Source of the DNA: Amaurobius ferox
Lineage: Eukaryota; Arthropoda; Arachnida; Araneae; Amaurobiidae
DNA length: 64,000 bases
Assembly: GCA_951213105.1 (NCBI GenBank)
Contig: OX578140.1
Location: 34,215,403-34,279,402 of the forward strand
Reading direction: 5' to 3'
Below the pieces are notes generated by a model, which was given only the letters and a program-made list of their open reading frames with translations, was not told where the DNA came from and made no database searches. A program made the position numbers and the translations under genes. Shown here piece by piece: positions 22,264 through 34,284 of the stretch (the first letter of the stretch is position 1; the number at the start of each line of letters is the position of its first letter).

Positions 22264-22844
22264 TGCTCTATAAAATTGTTGCAATACGCACTCTCAAGGC
22301 GTACGTTATGAACAGAACAATAAGATAAGATTTGCCATAATTTGTCTTACATTCGCACATCAATTCCTTTGTTATATTATTTAGTAATTAAATTTCTGTC
22401 CGATTCAGTAATGCCTCCAGTTGTAGTTTTTGAAAATCCGTAGTAAAAAATAAATTATTTTGCACTGTGTTAAAATTGAATTAATTATTTAGAGATTTAA
22501 CAAGGAAGTTTTGAAAGCTAACTGTAACCATTGCTACATAAATTAAACTTATTTGAATTGTCGGATTTTTTTGTAGTTGTAAATAAGTTGATTTAATTGA
22601 AAAAATAGTAAAACAAGTGTGCAATAATGCACTCCATTGTTAAACCACATTTTCTATCATTAAAATTAAATTATAATTGAATTTCGCACCAGCAATCATT
22701 AGGTTTAAAATGTATGAGTTAAATCATGCATAAGCTTTTCATTATAAGATGTCAACTTTCTTGTCTTATAGAAGGTATTTTCATTATTTGAAATTGTGAA
22801 ACATAAATTTGAATTCAATTTTATTTTTATTTTTCTGGAAGAAA

Positions 22845-23035
22845 CTGCGAAGAATTGCAATAGATTTTCTAAACCTTCTTCATGCCAAAATAGTTTTCTT
22901 TAAAATAGAGTTTGTCCAATATAATATTGAAAAATGGGAATAAGAATTCTTTAAACAATTCTTACTTCACGTTGTAAGTAAGATTGAAAAATAATGCTCA
23001 GAACTTTTCATGTTTCTGTTAGGTTTTTCGAAAAA
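22845..23035 (+). repeat. Diverged local duplicate, copy 2 of 2
   Basis: Partner of 20085-20300 in the same orientation. Neither copy shows element ends, so whether this is an old transposon or a local duplication is open. Confidence 0.55.
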
Positions 23036-23291
23036 TGTTTTGTACATGCTTCTTATGTTGACGTCATTGTTTTGTGATTCAGATGATTTATGGTAGCTAT
23101 TTACTACCAAATAGAGCAGTAGAGAATGCAAAATAGCTATAAAGGGTTTAAAATATAAAATTTCATTTTAGAAATATTTGTAATATTAAAAAAAATTAAA
23201 TTAGATAGTTAACTTAAAACTTTTTATAAAGTTTGATACACAGGATAGGCGAACTGGGCTAATGATGGTATTTTGGGTAATAAATTATCTA

Positions 23292-23570
23292 AGGTTCAAG
23301 AATGCCGTAAAGCATTCCGCTTATTCTTTGGTATGACGTAATAAATGTTTATTTTTAAAAAGATCTGAGGAAATGTAAACCAATGGAATAATTTTGAGAT
23401 TTAACTTTAATATGGTGATCTTCAAAAATAATATGACCGATGTTCAAGGTTCCAGGTTCAAGAATGCCCTGTAGGTAATTTATTTTTTGTTATAACGTGA
23501 CAAGCATTTGTTTTCAAACACATATGAGGAAATATAAACCAATGGGATTATTTTATAATTTTACTTTAAC
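23292..23570 (+). repeat. Direct repeat, 2 units of about 160 bp
   Basis: Unit 1 begins AGGTTCAAGAATGCC at 23292 and unit 2 begins with the same 15 bases at 23454. Both continue to GAGGAAATRTAAACCAATGG and TTTAACWTTG. About 80 percent similar by eye. Confidence 0.8.
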
Positions 23571-23818
23571 ATTGCGTATAATACGTTATTAATAATACGT
23601 TATGTCAGAAAGCAAATATAATTAAGTAAAGAATAATTAGTCATGAAGCATTAAATAAATGAAAAACTCTATTTTTCTCCGAACCTATCCTCTTTCCCTG
23701 TACCTATTTTTTGGTTATATTATTTCAGTTCAGTTGAATAAAATTTGAAAAATATTACAGTTTTACGAAATCATATGTAATTTTACTGTTTTAGTATTAA
23801 AGCATGTCAAGAACAGGG

Positions 23819-24178
23819 AAACAAGAACAGATAAAATTAGCACAGTTAAGTTCTGCCCCTGTTCAAAGTTTCAGCCTTTCATGCCCCCGTTTCAGGTGTG
23901 TTCAAATAGACTTTACCCATCCCCCATTAAGTCACCAGCAAAAAATTGAAAATCGAGCTCAGTTAGGTTTGTTCCAAAGGCCGATACTATAAGTGTACAA
24001 AGATTCGGCCGTCTAAACCACCGGGTGATGCTTGAAGGTTATATGTAAAATAACCCATTATCTCCGCCTTCGAGGTGCAGAAGATCGACAATCCAGCTTC
24101 GTTAATTTGTTTTCGATAGTCAATATTACAAGCGTGCAATAATCCTGTCTTCCAGGTCATCGAAGAGCTTTTAAAGGG
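23819..24178 (+). repeat. Possible 3-unit tandem repeat of about 115 bp
   Basis: Units around 23819, 23932 and 24067 share AGCTCAGTTAGGTTTGTT-like and ACTATAAGTGTACAA-like clauses and a GTCWTCCAGGTCAT/GTCTAAACCACCGGGT clause. Identity is low between unit 1 and the others. This patch is less AT-rich than its surroundings. The frame at 23804-23992 falls inside it and is not supported as a gene. Confidence 0.4.
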
Positions 24179-24210
24179 TCTGGAACAACAAAAACACTCT
24201 TGACAATTAC

Positions 24211-25347
24211 ACAGGCTGCTTAAAAAAGATGAACAGCAGAATTTTTTTTAACCGTCAGTTGTAAACACATAGTTCTAATTACAAAAATGTTTAAATGCAA
24301 AAGAAAAGAAAACCGTCGGCTGTAACACATAGTTCTAATTACAAAAGTGCTTAAATGCAAAAATGAAAGTTATGAAGTTGCAAATTCCATGATGTGCAAT
24401 ATTTGCAATAAATTCAAAATTTATTTTTTTTACACATACTCTAGCGAAAGAGTGTAAAATTAGAAAAAAATGTTACCCATATCATATTTATTGCAACCGA
24501 CAAAATTTGACGATACTATGATCAAATTTTGCACGGTACTATTAAAATATTGTCATTGTGAAATAAGAGGGAATCAGCAAATCAATTTCTGTTACAAATT
24601 GTTACTAAAAATTTTTTAAGCAAATATTTTATTAAAGAAAATACGTCACCCTTATAACAGTTCACAGTCTGTATTTAGGCATCTAAGTAATTCTAAGACA
24701 GAACTATAGTTTAAATTATGGCGTCGTTTAGTAATACTGAACTCTGTGGGATGATTATAATTTGCAGCAAAGTCAATCGGTCCCCTAGTTTCGAATGCAA
24801 CCGATATATAATCAACGGAAAAATATTAAAGAATATGCATTTTTTCACATATATTTTGTTAGTAAAACATCTAACATACCAGCAAACTTACAATTACCAG
24901 TTTTTACGTTATTTAATGGTTTGAATAATGTTTAACCGGAACCATCTGTTTATTCTTAATAATTTCAAAGATAAACTACTTAAATCGGTTAAACATCCTA
25001 CCTAAATATTTTTGTGACTCAATTCAATTTCTGACCTGCGTCTGAAATCATGAACTGGCAGTGGTTACGTACGTGTTGAAAATATATAAAGTGGTGTAAG
25101 TAAGGAAGTTTGACAATTTGTTTCATTTTAAATTTGCAGGGAGATCCATATTTCATTTAGTTTGACTAAACGAAGCATGAGCACAATTTTTGTAATTACC
25201 TTTTTTTTTTGCTGGAAAGACTGGATTTATTTTTTTTCAAAAGTATTTCACATATATTTAATTACTATTGCTTAATTTAGAACTGTATATGTGCCTACAA
25301 CCAACTGTTCGAAAAACGTCTGCTGTTCACTTTTATTAAACACCCTG
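24211..25347. mobile_element. Non-autonomous Tc1/mariner-type element, 1.14 kb
   Basis: Left end ACAGGCTGCTTAAAAAAGAT, then GAACAGCAGA; the complement of the right end reads ACAGGGTGTTTAATAAAAGT, then GAACAGCAGA. The arms stay alignable through CAGTTGTAAACACAT...AGTTCTAA (about 70 bp). The right end abuts TA. The inside is non-coding and includes a 57-bp direct repeat at 24250-24365 (CACATAGTTCTAATTACAAA twice). Confidence 0.65.
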
Positions 25348-27900
25348 TATGCGGCGCTAATAAGCAAACATGACAAGTTAGAAAAGAAACAGATGGAAAT
25401 AAAAGCCGAAAAATGATCTTTAATCGCTTCAAAAACTCAACTTTTTAACACCAAGAATAAAGCTTTTGAAATTTAAACACCTTCATTAATTGTGACACTT
25501 TTTGTTTCTTCAAAAATCAGCAATAGCCGAATAACTATTGAAAGGGCAAATAAATTCAACATTCTACAAAAAGGATCATTTTTTGAGAAATATATTTTCA
25601 TATTTTGTGTGTGTGTGGGGGGGCATTCAGATGGTCTCTTATCTCCTTAATTGATATTTAAAATAAACATTTTGATAATCAATAAAACAGGGCACTGTTT
25701 CTTGATTTTAAAAATTAACGTATGAGAACAATTTAACATAGCTTATCATCACTAACATTATTTGTTTTTAATTATAAGTTTTCTTTCATGAAATAAATAT
25801 ATTTTAATTAATTCTTTAACTATATTGCCTTTCTAATAAAAACATTTAACAAATATTGTTTCACTTTCTTCTGATACAGACAGTACATGTTTTAATCTAT
25901 ATTTAGTTACACTTGTAATTTCATATTATATATTTTATTTTTATCTTCTTACGAATTATATATACATTATAGTGATATAATCTGCTCATATTAATCAAAA
26001 TTTATTACATCATCATACGTGTTCACAAACTACTTTATATCAAGTTGGAATACTTTACTTTAATCTGTCTCAGTTTTTGAAATTTCGTCATGTTATTGCA
26101 TCAAATTAATCTGGATTTTATAAAACTGGATCCCTCATCCCTATTTCTTATTTTCACAAAATATCTTTTTGCTTAGAAATTAATTTCACCTAAGATAATA
26201 ATGGATTAATTTTGTTGATTTACTTTGTTGAATATTTAGAAATAAATTGATTCCATCATAAATTTGCAAGTGAAAATTTATGTTAAAAAAAAAAAGTAGA
26301 GATACAATTGTCTAAATGTCCAAGTCACCGAATTAAGCAACGTAAAACAAATGAAATGAATAAAAAAACAAGAAAAAAAAATTAAAATAAATTATATTTT
26401 GATTTGAAAGATTATTTTCAATGAAAATATATAATTTCTGAAACAACGTGTAATCCAAGCGTTAATTATATTTTGAACTAGGTTAGAGGTGCTGATGATA
26501 TTAAAACAGTAAATATTGACTGAAATCAGTCTAATGAATCCACAATATTGACGTCCAGCTGTTGGCAATTGGAAAAGAAACCCTAATTTTAAAAACTTTT
26601 AAAGCACATTAGATCAAATTATCTGACTTCTTAAATACCATAAGTTAACTGTTTACCCTATTCTATTATTCCAATCAATTTCAAATAGTCGCAGGAAATT
26701 TCATCCTAATCATGAAATATCATCTAATTCATTCTAATCATGTTTCAAGCGATATTGGCTCCAAATTACGTCATACGGTTTTAAATGAAAAAAAATGCAC
26801 AATGACTATTTAGTATTTTTGATAGAATTAGTGTTTTTGGCCTTTTCAGCATTTTAAAAATGTTTTATTATTTGAGAACTTTACTCGTGTCCATTTTCCT
26901 GGAAAACTCGATATTTACCAAATGAATAATCGTCCCAAATTTATTAGAACAGATTCAGTTGTTCAAGCGATATCTTGCGGTCATATCCCCCAATTTTTAA
27001 TCATTGGTAGCAATTTATCTTAATGCTCCTCGAACTGTAGTGGTTCCTCTATACACGTAATAAGCTGTTAAATTGTTTTTTGTATTCTTGACCACAGTTC
27101 CGTAAGATCATGTAGAAGGCATATACACGTGACTCAATAAGAGCATAACTCAATAAAACAACAATTAAATTGCAGACTTAATAAACTAAAAACCTACATA
27201 ATGTAAATCATAAGTCAACTCACGCCGGCTAAGGTAAAACTAGATAGAATGACACGAAAAGTAGCTATAACTCCAACCAATGGGAAAAGTGTTAGGTAAA
27301 AAACGAAGGGCACTAAGTCTGCACATTTAGTTTTCACGTATATGAAGCCACAGGAGTAAGTCTTTTCCATAGGCAATGTTGACACGACTTTAGGAAACCT
27401 AGAATGCAAAATCACACATAAAAATATAATTAAAGTTCATGCTGTAAAGTACTATCTTAAAAGTTCAATAAGCATAAGTGATTTGCCATAGATATCATGG
27501 TCTTAAACAGACGGTCATGTAGGCTTAATGTCATGCTGTGGTTGATTCGTGGTCTATGACGCCTAAAATATATTAATATATCAAACTAGAACTATCCTTT
27601 GTCACCCTATCATACTTTCCCTTTCCACACTATTTTATAGGCTAAGTAAAAAAAAATAACTAATGTAACCACAAATAAATCCAAAGGAATAATATAACCA
27701 CAAATAACTCCATGGAATCTAATAAAACATAATTTACATCTTCTTGATGTGTCTTTTAAATATACGTGGCCAAGACTCTTAGACAAAAGTATATATGTGG
27801 AACAAGAGCATCTGCTTCCGAAGAATGTTTTTATATTTTGCTTAAGGCGGTAACAAAAATCTTGCAAACATTAGATCACACAGAGGGCTATTTGAAATAT
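25348..27900. other. Gene-free AT-rich stretch
   Basis: I see no gene or placeable repeat. Minus-strand frames at 27215-27415 and 27610-27867 contain hydrophobic stretches but no motif I recognise and no supporting context. Confidence 0.4.
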
Positions 27901-27904
27901 CAAA

Positions 27905-28125
27905 TAAAAGCATAATTTCCATTTTGAATACCATTTATTCCAAAACTAATTACGCTTAATTCAAACCAACATTCATAGCACGCAAAGAATTAAAACATAA
28001 CAAAAGAAAATATCCATTGTTCGCTAAATGAAACCATGAAATAAGAGAATTTAGGGAATGATGTTAAATATGTAAACTTGTGTTCTGGACTTTTAAAGAT
28101 ATTATGAATTTAATTTAAAATATTT
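27905..28125 (+). repeat. Diverged local duplicate, copy 1 of 2
   Basis: Collinear with 28915-29140, about 1.0 kb away in the same orientation. Shared landmarks: ATAATTTCCATTTT/AGAATTTCAATTTT, AATTACGCTTAATTCAAACC against AATTACGTTAAATTCAAACC, TTGTGTTCTGGACTTT against TTAGTGCTCTAGACTTT, and GAATTTAATT. Confidence 0.65.
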
Positions 28126-28399
28126 TAAAATATCATAATGTTAAAGTCCAAAATTTTGATCGCTGCTTTAAACAATTTATTGTAAAAATATTGCTATAAA
28201 GCCAGAATTTAAATATATAATTTCAGGATATTTTCTGTTTGAATTTTTTGTTGGAATTTACGGATAGTTTCGAACAGAAACAGGAGTTACATTATTCAAA
28301 ATACTATCAAAATATAATCAGTTTCAGTAAAATGCATATGTGACTTAAATAACAAAATGTATGATATATGGAACGAGATCTTTTGAGCTGTAGTGCATT

Positions 28400-28516
28400 A
28401 CAAACACACACACACACATTGTACACACACACGCACGCAAACATACGTACACACGTATACGCGCACTCACACATACGCATACGCACCCCCCGCCCCACAC
28501 ATACACATACATACAC
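28400..28516. repeat. CA-rich degenerate microsatellite
   Basis: Interrupted (CA)n with ACGC and ATAC variants. Frames reading it on both strands (rows of Cys/Val or His/Thr) are artefacts of the repeat. An A-run lies at 28783-28807. Confidence 0.9.
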
Positions 28517-28914
28517 CACGCTACGTTGGATTATTCGTATTCCAGATGGTCTAAAACTCGTAAATGTGTCGAAAACCTAAATTCCAATTTTTGCCCCAAT
28601 TGCTATACTTTTCACTGTTTTCTTATGCATTACTAGGAAAGGAAATATTAGAAACAAACAGGATGATTAAAGTAATATAGAAAAATTGAATAAAGATAAT
28701 TTACTTCTTTTCCAAATGTTTTACATCAACTACTTATACTCTCTTACATATCAACCATTCTCTTACCCAGCAGTATTTATGACAAAAAAAAAAAAAAAAA
28801 AAAAAAATTCAGCTATTCTCAAAGTCGGGGATTTTTTTTCTCATTGCCCGAGGCCGAATAAAACATTCTATAAACATATTAGAGTGCACACATGAGCAAG
28901 CAAATGGCAAATAA

Positions 28915-29140
28915 AAACAGAATTTCAATTTTAAACACCATCGATTTAGAATGTAATTACGTTAAATTCAAACCAACAGATGCTCGTTCGCAGGGATTTA
29001 AAGCGCAGCAAAAAGGAAAGTAAATTATATTGCATTCCGCAAGAGAATGAACTAAGAAATAATGGAATTTGAAGATGAGTTTTAAATGTGTTGGTTAGTG
29101 CTCTAGACTTTGAAAATGACGTGAATTTAATTATAAAATG
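28915..29140 (+). repeat. Diverged local duplicate, copy 2 of 2
   Basis: Partner of 27905-28125. The CA-rich tract and the A-run lie between the copies. No terminal repeats or target duplication found. Confidence 0.65.
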
Positions 29141-29381
29141 TTTGGGCATATATCTAAATAGAGGGGAACTTAAAATTGTATTTGCCGTTTTGGGGCATTT
29201 ATTGAGGATATTGTAAATTGGAGGAATTTTTATTCTACTTGAGTAACTAGCAGAAAGTATCAAATGTTAAAAAACAAATTAAAAATTGTGGAGACGAATG
29301 CATTTGTACCGCTTTTAGGAATGTACCTTTCGTAACATTTAATGTAAAGTAAAATTAACTATGGGTCTTATATTGATACAC

Positions 29382-29600
29382 GCCGACGCGGTGGTCGAAA
29401 GCGTTTCCTAGCGATCGTTCGTCTGCCGAGTTGTGGGTTCGAGTCCCACCTTCAGGCATGGATGTCGTGCCGTTGAGCGCAGTGTGTTCCACCCCCACTG
29501 GTGCACCTGGGCGACGTCATGTGACGGCTAAAAGATTCACAGTTCTGACCGGTTTATAGGCGAATGATGAAATATCAAGTGCCTGGCTTTGAGGAAAAAA
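29382..29600 (+). mobile_element. Intact tRNA-derived SINE, 219 bp
   Basis: A perfect 10-bp target duplication ATTGATACAC flanks it (29372-29381 and 29601-29610). The head carries a box A-like GGTGGTCGAAAGC and a canonical RNA polymerase III box B, GGTTCGAGTCC at 29436-29446. The body contains ACCTGGGCGACGTCATGTGA, and the element ends in a short A run. It needs LINE machinery in trans to move. The exact target duplication and canonical box B suggest a relatively young insertion. Confidence 0.93.
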
Positions 29601-30289
29601 ATTGATACACTATTGAATCTTTTAGCACCATCATATCTTTCAAAATATGTCACATAGCTTCCTTCTTTGATCAACAACAAGAACAAAAAAAAAGTTATCC
29701 TTCTGACCAATGAAATAAAAAATAAAGTATGATTACAATTCAACAAAACAGCAATGCTTTTTTGTGTGTTTTTGTTTATTATCTAACGTCAAAACATTGT
29801 GTTCAGATAACTAACTTCATTCTTCTTCAAACATTTAGATGATGTTACTTCAATTTAATATTTTTATCCTTGTATTGACGTCTCAACAGTATTTTTATGC
29901 TATTGGTTTAGTGCTTATTCAAAAAATGATCAATGCTTGTTAGCTGACATTATATTTTTTATTAATGTAAATATACTTTGCATATGGCAACGTATGCAGA
30001 AATGAATTGCTTGAAATCTCTATAAAATGTTAACATTCAGAGACAAAAGGTTGCCATTCAGAGACAAAATGTTTATTTGAGAAATAAAATGTTGAAATAA
30101 AACATTCATGTTTTTTAAAAAACTAAAATAATTGTAATCCGTTGTAATAAAAAATTATGATGTGAGCTGTATAGGATTTTAATCTACAGATTTAATTCAT
30201 TTATATTTCTTTTTATACATTTCGTGTTTTATCTCACAAAGTATTACATAAAAACAAGTAAAAATTAAAAACATAGCTTTTTTTTTTTA

Positions 30290-30720
30290 ACGAACCCCCT
30301 TTTATTATTTGCATGTAACTTAAATGCATGAACAATGTCTGTATTAAAATATGTGCAACTTAAATGTATGAAAAATTTGCGTATTAAATGTATTCAACTG
30401 AAATGTATGAAAGACAACAGCTTACGAAATTTTGACTTCTAGTTTCTCCGGTTCTCAAGCTATTTTCAAATAACGAGTGCATCCCCATGGAAGGCTCAGG
30501 ACAGGTTGGCCAAGGTTCAAAATAAGGAAAATTAAAATTTACCACGAAACACTACGGTACACTAAATTTGGACTTCCTAGCTGCTCCAGGTTTCGAATTA
30601 TTTCCTCAAAATGAGTACATTCTCATTTGGAATTAAAATGGGCTAGTCCGATAAGATTCAAAATTTGAAAAAAATCAAAAGCTATTTGAAAATGGATTTT
30701 GGTATGAGAAAGTTGATTTG
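30290..30720 (+). repeat. Two-unit repeat, inverted partner at 34285-34690
   Basis: Units of roughly 160 bp start GACTTCTAGTTTCTCCGGTT (30429) and GACTTCCTAGCTGCTCCAGG (30570), each followed by a GAGTRCATYCYCAT clause and a GATTCAAAATT clause. The reverse complement of 34285-34690 has the same clauses in the same order. Probably part of a Helitron-like family. Confidence 0.6.
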
Positions 30721-31199
30721 AGCCACAATCCAGGTAATTTATTATCACAGATGAGCAAAATACATCCATAGGCGTCACTAAACTGTTTGTTCTCAACATG
30801 AAAAATAAATTTTAAAAAAAAATTTCAAATAACTTGAATGCTAAATCTGAAAAACCTACATATTTATTTCATTCTGATGATAATTTTGATACAAATAGAA
30901 CTAATTGCTGCGGAAAATAAATGTGTGAGAAAGTCGAGTGGAGTCTCATAGTTCAGATATTTCCTTCTATATAATGTATTGTTGTTGTTGTTGCCGCCCT
31001 TCATTGTCTAGCGGCAGCTAGACACTGCTCGTGAGCCCGCGTTACACGTGGTAAGACAAGTAAAACAAAAGAACGTATATAAATAAAATATAAATTGAAC
31101 CGTCTCATTACAACTCTATATCATTTCTAAATCCCAGTGCCTTAAAAAAAGCTACAAGTACCACGTAATATAACGTAACGGCGTGCTTTATCTCTTTAC

Positions 31200-31440
31200 A
31201 AGTAATATTTTTTATCCCCATCGGAACGACCCCCGTTCTTACATAAGACGCTTCTGCAAAGACGTCCCTCTCCGCCCTTTAGTTCTTGAAAACCTTTCCT
31301 TCAATTATCCGACAATGATCACGTAGAAACGTGAGAAATTCAATAATTTTCTTTTTCTGGCAATAAATCGCCTAGATCATCCCTCTCCGGGGAGCTAAGG
31401 CATCGTAATAGCTTATCGATGTAGCACGTTTCCATCTTTT
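31200..31440 (-). repeat. Duplicate with possible old coding sequence, copy 1
   Basis: Matches 35640-35930. Shared: TTCAATTATCCGACAATGAT, AACGTGAGAAAYTC, AAATCGCCTAGATC and CTTATCGATGTAGCACGTTT. On the minus strand both copies spell similar residues (IDKLLRC..S.ERD.LGDL), but this copy has stops. I do not recognise the protein. Confidence 0.6.
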
Positions 31441-32180
31441 TTGATGTGCCGATATGTTTCTTATGTAATATAGGTGTTGCTTTTATAACGCATCTATGAA
31501 TCGTGATGATGATGAGAATAATAGAAATAGTAATAAAATCTGAAGTGGTCAGTACATCCCCTTCGCTGTAGAAGAAAATTCATTTTTCTTTTTTTTTTTC
31601 TTCTTTATATGCTTTAATTTGCTTCCATCTTTTTGATGTTCCGATATGTTTCTTATGTAATATTGGTGTTGCTTTTATAACGGATCTATGAATTGTGATG
31701 ATGATGAGAATAATAGGAATAATAATAAAATCACATGTGGTTAATACATCATTTTCGCTGTAGACGAAAATTCCTTTTTCTTTCTTTTTCTTCATGTGGT
31801 TTAATTTGTTTCCAATTTTTTTATTATGCCGCTGTGTTTCCTATATAAAGTTGGTGTTGCTTTTATAGCGCATCTGTGAATCGTGATGATGATGAGAATA
31901 ATAGTAATAGTAATAAAATCGCATATGGTCAGTACATCATCTTCGCTGTAGATGAAAACTGCTTTTTTTATTTTTCCTTTCTTTATATGCTTTAATTTGT
32001 TTCCATCTTTCTGGTGTGCTAAAATGTTTCTTATGCAATATTGGTGTTGCTTTCATAGCGCATCTATTAATTACTAAGATGATGACAATAATAGTAATAG
32101 TAATATAAACTGAAGTGATTAGTACATCAACTTCGTTGTAGAAGAAAACTATGTTTTTTCTCTTTCTTCATATGCTTTAA
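31432..32180 (+). repeat. Tandem array, 4 units of about 188 bp
   Basis: Units begin near 31432, 31622, 31808 and 32001 at TTTCCATCTTTTTGATGTGC-like words. Each contains TTGGTGTTGCTTTTATAACG, GATGATGATGAGAATAATAG and CTTCGCTGTAGAAGAAAA. The same block is single-copy at about 35905. The array is an expansion attached to the 31200-31440 duplicate. Confidence 0.9.
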
Positions 32181-32500
32181 TTTACGTTTATAGCCTGAAA
32201 TATTAAATGACAATGATGATTACTTTAAGGTAACAACGTACTTGCAATGTTAAAGGTGAAACAGTAGTTTATAACCTTCGGGAAGTAAATTTTCTAATTT
32301 AATTTGAAAAATAATATGTTACATTTTTAGGATTACTTTAACGGAAACCGCATCAAAATCGGACGCAAATAAAGCATACAGTTCGTTTATATAGATTGCA
32401 CTTCACTCAGTCTCGAATTTTTGTGCCTGTTTTGTTGCAAAAATGTTAATATTTTGATTGTTTGAAAATTTATTTGCATGTGGAACTAATGAGTATGTGT

Positions 32501-32668
32501 TGTGCTTTTACACCCAGGAATAAGACATAAGACACTCTCAGAACTTAACTATATTCACACACCTTCCTTACAAGTGCACCGTATTTATAGGTCTCTTCAT
32601 AGAAGAGTTCAGTCCCTCATACTAGGCTGACGTCATCTCGGTGACGTAATAGATTTGCATATGCCACA
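32501..32668 (-). mobile_element. Gypsy-type 3' LTR, 168 bp
   Basis: On the minus strand the LTR starts TGTGGCATAT (32668) and ends TAAAAGCACA (32501), so TGTG...CACA termini. A purine-rich tract AAGGACGGAGG lies just before it, after the end of pol. U3 holds an octamer-type ATGCAAAT (32653-32660), a CRE-type palindrome TGACGTCA (32628-32635) and a TATA box TATAAATAC (32581-32589). The partner LTR and most of the element are missing. Confidence 0.75.
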
Positions 32669-32699
32669 CGCCTCCGTCCTTAATTATAGTCCTTTGGGG

Positions 32700-33002
32700 T
32701 TACGGGTAATACTGCAGTCTATCAGGAGGTTTCCGGATTCTCATGGATCGTCGTAATGGCATTTCTGGTATCACCGGTGCAATGGATTCCTTTGGTTAGA
32801 CTGAGGCTTCTGGACTTGGAATTATGGTTTCAGATTCCGGATCAGAAGTCTCAATGATTTTTGGTACGGTTGGCGAAGTAGGGGCCTGGAGCTTCTTATA
32901 AGTCTCGTCCAACTCTGTCATGGGTGATGCTGCAGGGGCTTTGAGATTTTCAGAAATGTCCTCCATTGTAGGATCCAGATCAAATATCTCCATAGGTTCC
33001 AT
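32700..33002 (-). pseudogene. C-terminal end of gypsy Pol polyprotein
   Basis: The minus-strand frame encodes an acidic, Pro/Ser-rich linker and, after one in-frame TAA (32796-32798), the basic end RRSMRIRKPPDRLQYY. That ending is typical of the tail after the integrase of Ty3/gypsy elements, and it stops about 30 bases before the LTR as expected. Reverse transcriptase and the integrase core are absent, so only the last hundred residues survive. The Pol family makes cDNA and integrates it; this piece can do neither. Confidence 0.7.
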
Positions 33003-33214
33003 ATCTTCAGTAGAATACGCACCCTCTTTATGTAATTGATAACTCTAAAATTGTCGATTCATGTTCTTGAGTTCTCATCTTAATTTCACTTTGCGTCTCA
33101 ATTCCATTAATTTTCCTGGTCAATACTCGTTTGTGTAGAATTGATAATAATAATCAGGATAATGTTTTCCTAAATGACTTCAACGTTTATGAAGGTCAAT
33201 ATATGCGTTTATAA

Positions 33215-34120
33215 CGATCAATATAGTTCTTCTATTTATGACACGTGCACTGAATTAAAATACCGTAAAATGGAGAACATTTTTTCCTTTATCACAGTCC
33301 TATATCCTATTTACAGAAATATACGTATTCTAATTGTATGGCTGACATTTCTGTTTATTACCAGATTTATTTTGTGTACGTTTGTTCGTTCAGCATTATT
33401 TATGACACATGCCCTGAATTCGTTCCCGGCCACTCAAATTGCTGCTCTTGCCTTAGAGCGAGTCGAGTGGTCTGGGTTTTCGACATTCAACATGTTCTGA
33501 ATTAAAATACAGAAAAATGGAGAACATTTTTTTCCTTTATCCTATTTACAGAAATATACGTAATCTAAATATATAGCTGACATTTATGTTTATTACCAGA
33601 TTTATTTTGTGTATGTTTGTTCGTTCAGCATTATTTGTGCCACATGACTTGAATTAAAATACCGAGAAATGGAGAATATTTTTCCCTTTATCACAGTCTT
33701 TTATTCTATTTACAGAAATATACGTATTCTAATTGTATGGCTGACATTTCTGTTTATTTTGTGTATGTTTGTTCGTTCAGCATTATTTATGACGCATGCT
33801 CTGAATTAAAATACCGAAAAATGGAGAATATTTTTTCCTTTATCACAATTCTTTATCCTATTTACAGAATTATACGTATTCTAATTGTATGGCTGACATT
33901 TCTGTTTATTACCAGATTTATTTTATGCATGTTTGTTCCTTCAGCATTATTTATGACACATGCCCTGAACTAAAATACCGACAAATGAAGAAGATTTCAT
34001 CCTTTATCACATTCTTTTATTCTATTTAGAAAAATATCCGTATTCTGTATATGTATTGCTGACATTTCTGTTTATTACCAGATGTATTTTGTGTTTGTTT
34101 GCTTGTTCGTTTAACATTAA
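33215..34120 (+). repeat. Tandem array, about 5 units of 150-165 bp
   Basis: Units start at AAAATACCG near 33256, 33504, 33655, 33807 and 33971. Each runs through ATGGAGAA, ATCCTATTTACAGAAATATA, CTGACATTTCTGTTTATTAC and TTCAGCATTATTTATGACAC to ATGCCCTGAATT. A hairpin retroposon interrupts the boundary of units 1 and 2. Frames through the array repeat the same hydrophobic peptide but unit lengths are not multiples of three, so it is not coding. Confidence 0.9.
33408..33503 (+). mobile_element. 69-bp hairpin retroposon with target duplication
   Basis: CATGCCCTGAATT (33408-33420) and CATGTTCTGAATT (33491-33503) flank 33421-33489. The insert has CCCGGCCACTCAAATTGCTG pairing with CGAGTCGAGTGGTCTGGG and ends GGGTTTTC. 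Because the site lies inside a tandem array, neighbouring units show the empty site, which proves the insert boundaries. Confidence 0.8.
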
Positions 34121-34284
34121 GCACGATTTTAAATAAACAAAAACATCTTGCCTTATTCTTCTATTTCAATTAACAATAATTTTAACACATTTAAGTTAAA
34201 ATGTCTTTAATGTTTCACAACCTTTTTGAACTTGATCTGGTGTTTGTTTGCCAGTGTGATTCAAATCTTTGAGGCCCTAACTAA

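Noticed and set aside
29382..29450. Possible tRNA gene
   Set aside because: Box A and box B are present but the sequence continues into a 219-bp SINE with target duplications and does not fold as a full tRNA.
31432..32180. CRISPR-like spaced repeats
   Set aside because: Units are long (about 188 bp), tandem without unique spacers, in a eukaryotic setting.
33174..33973. Hydrophobic frames repeating MENIFSFIT...ILIVWLTFLF
   Set aside because: They follow the tandem array, whose unit length is not a multiple of three, and break in most units.
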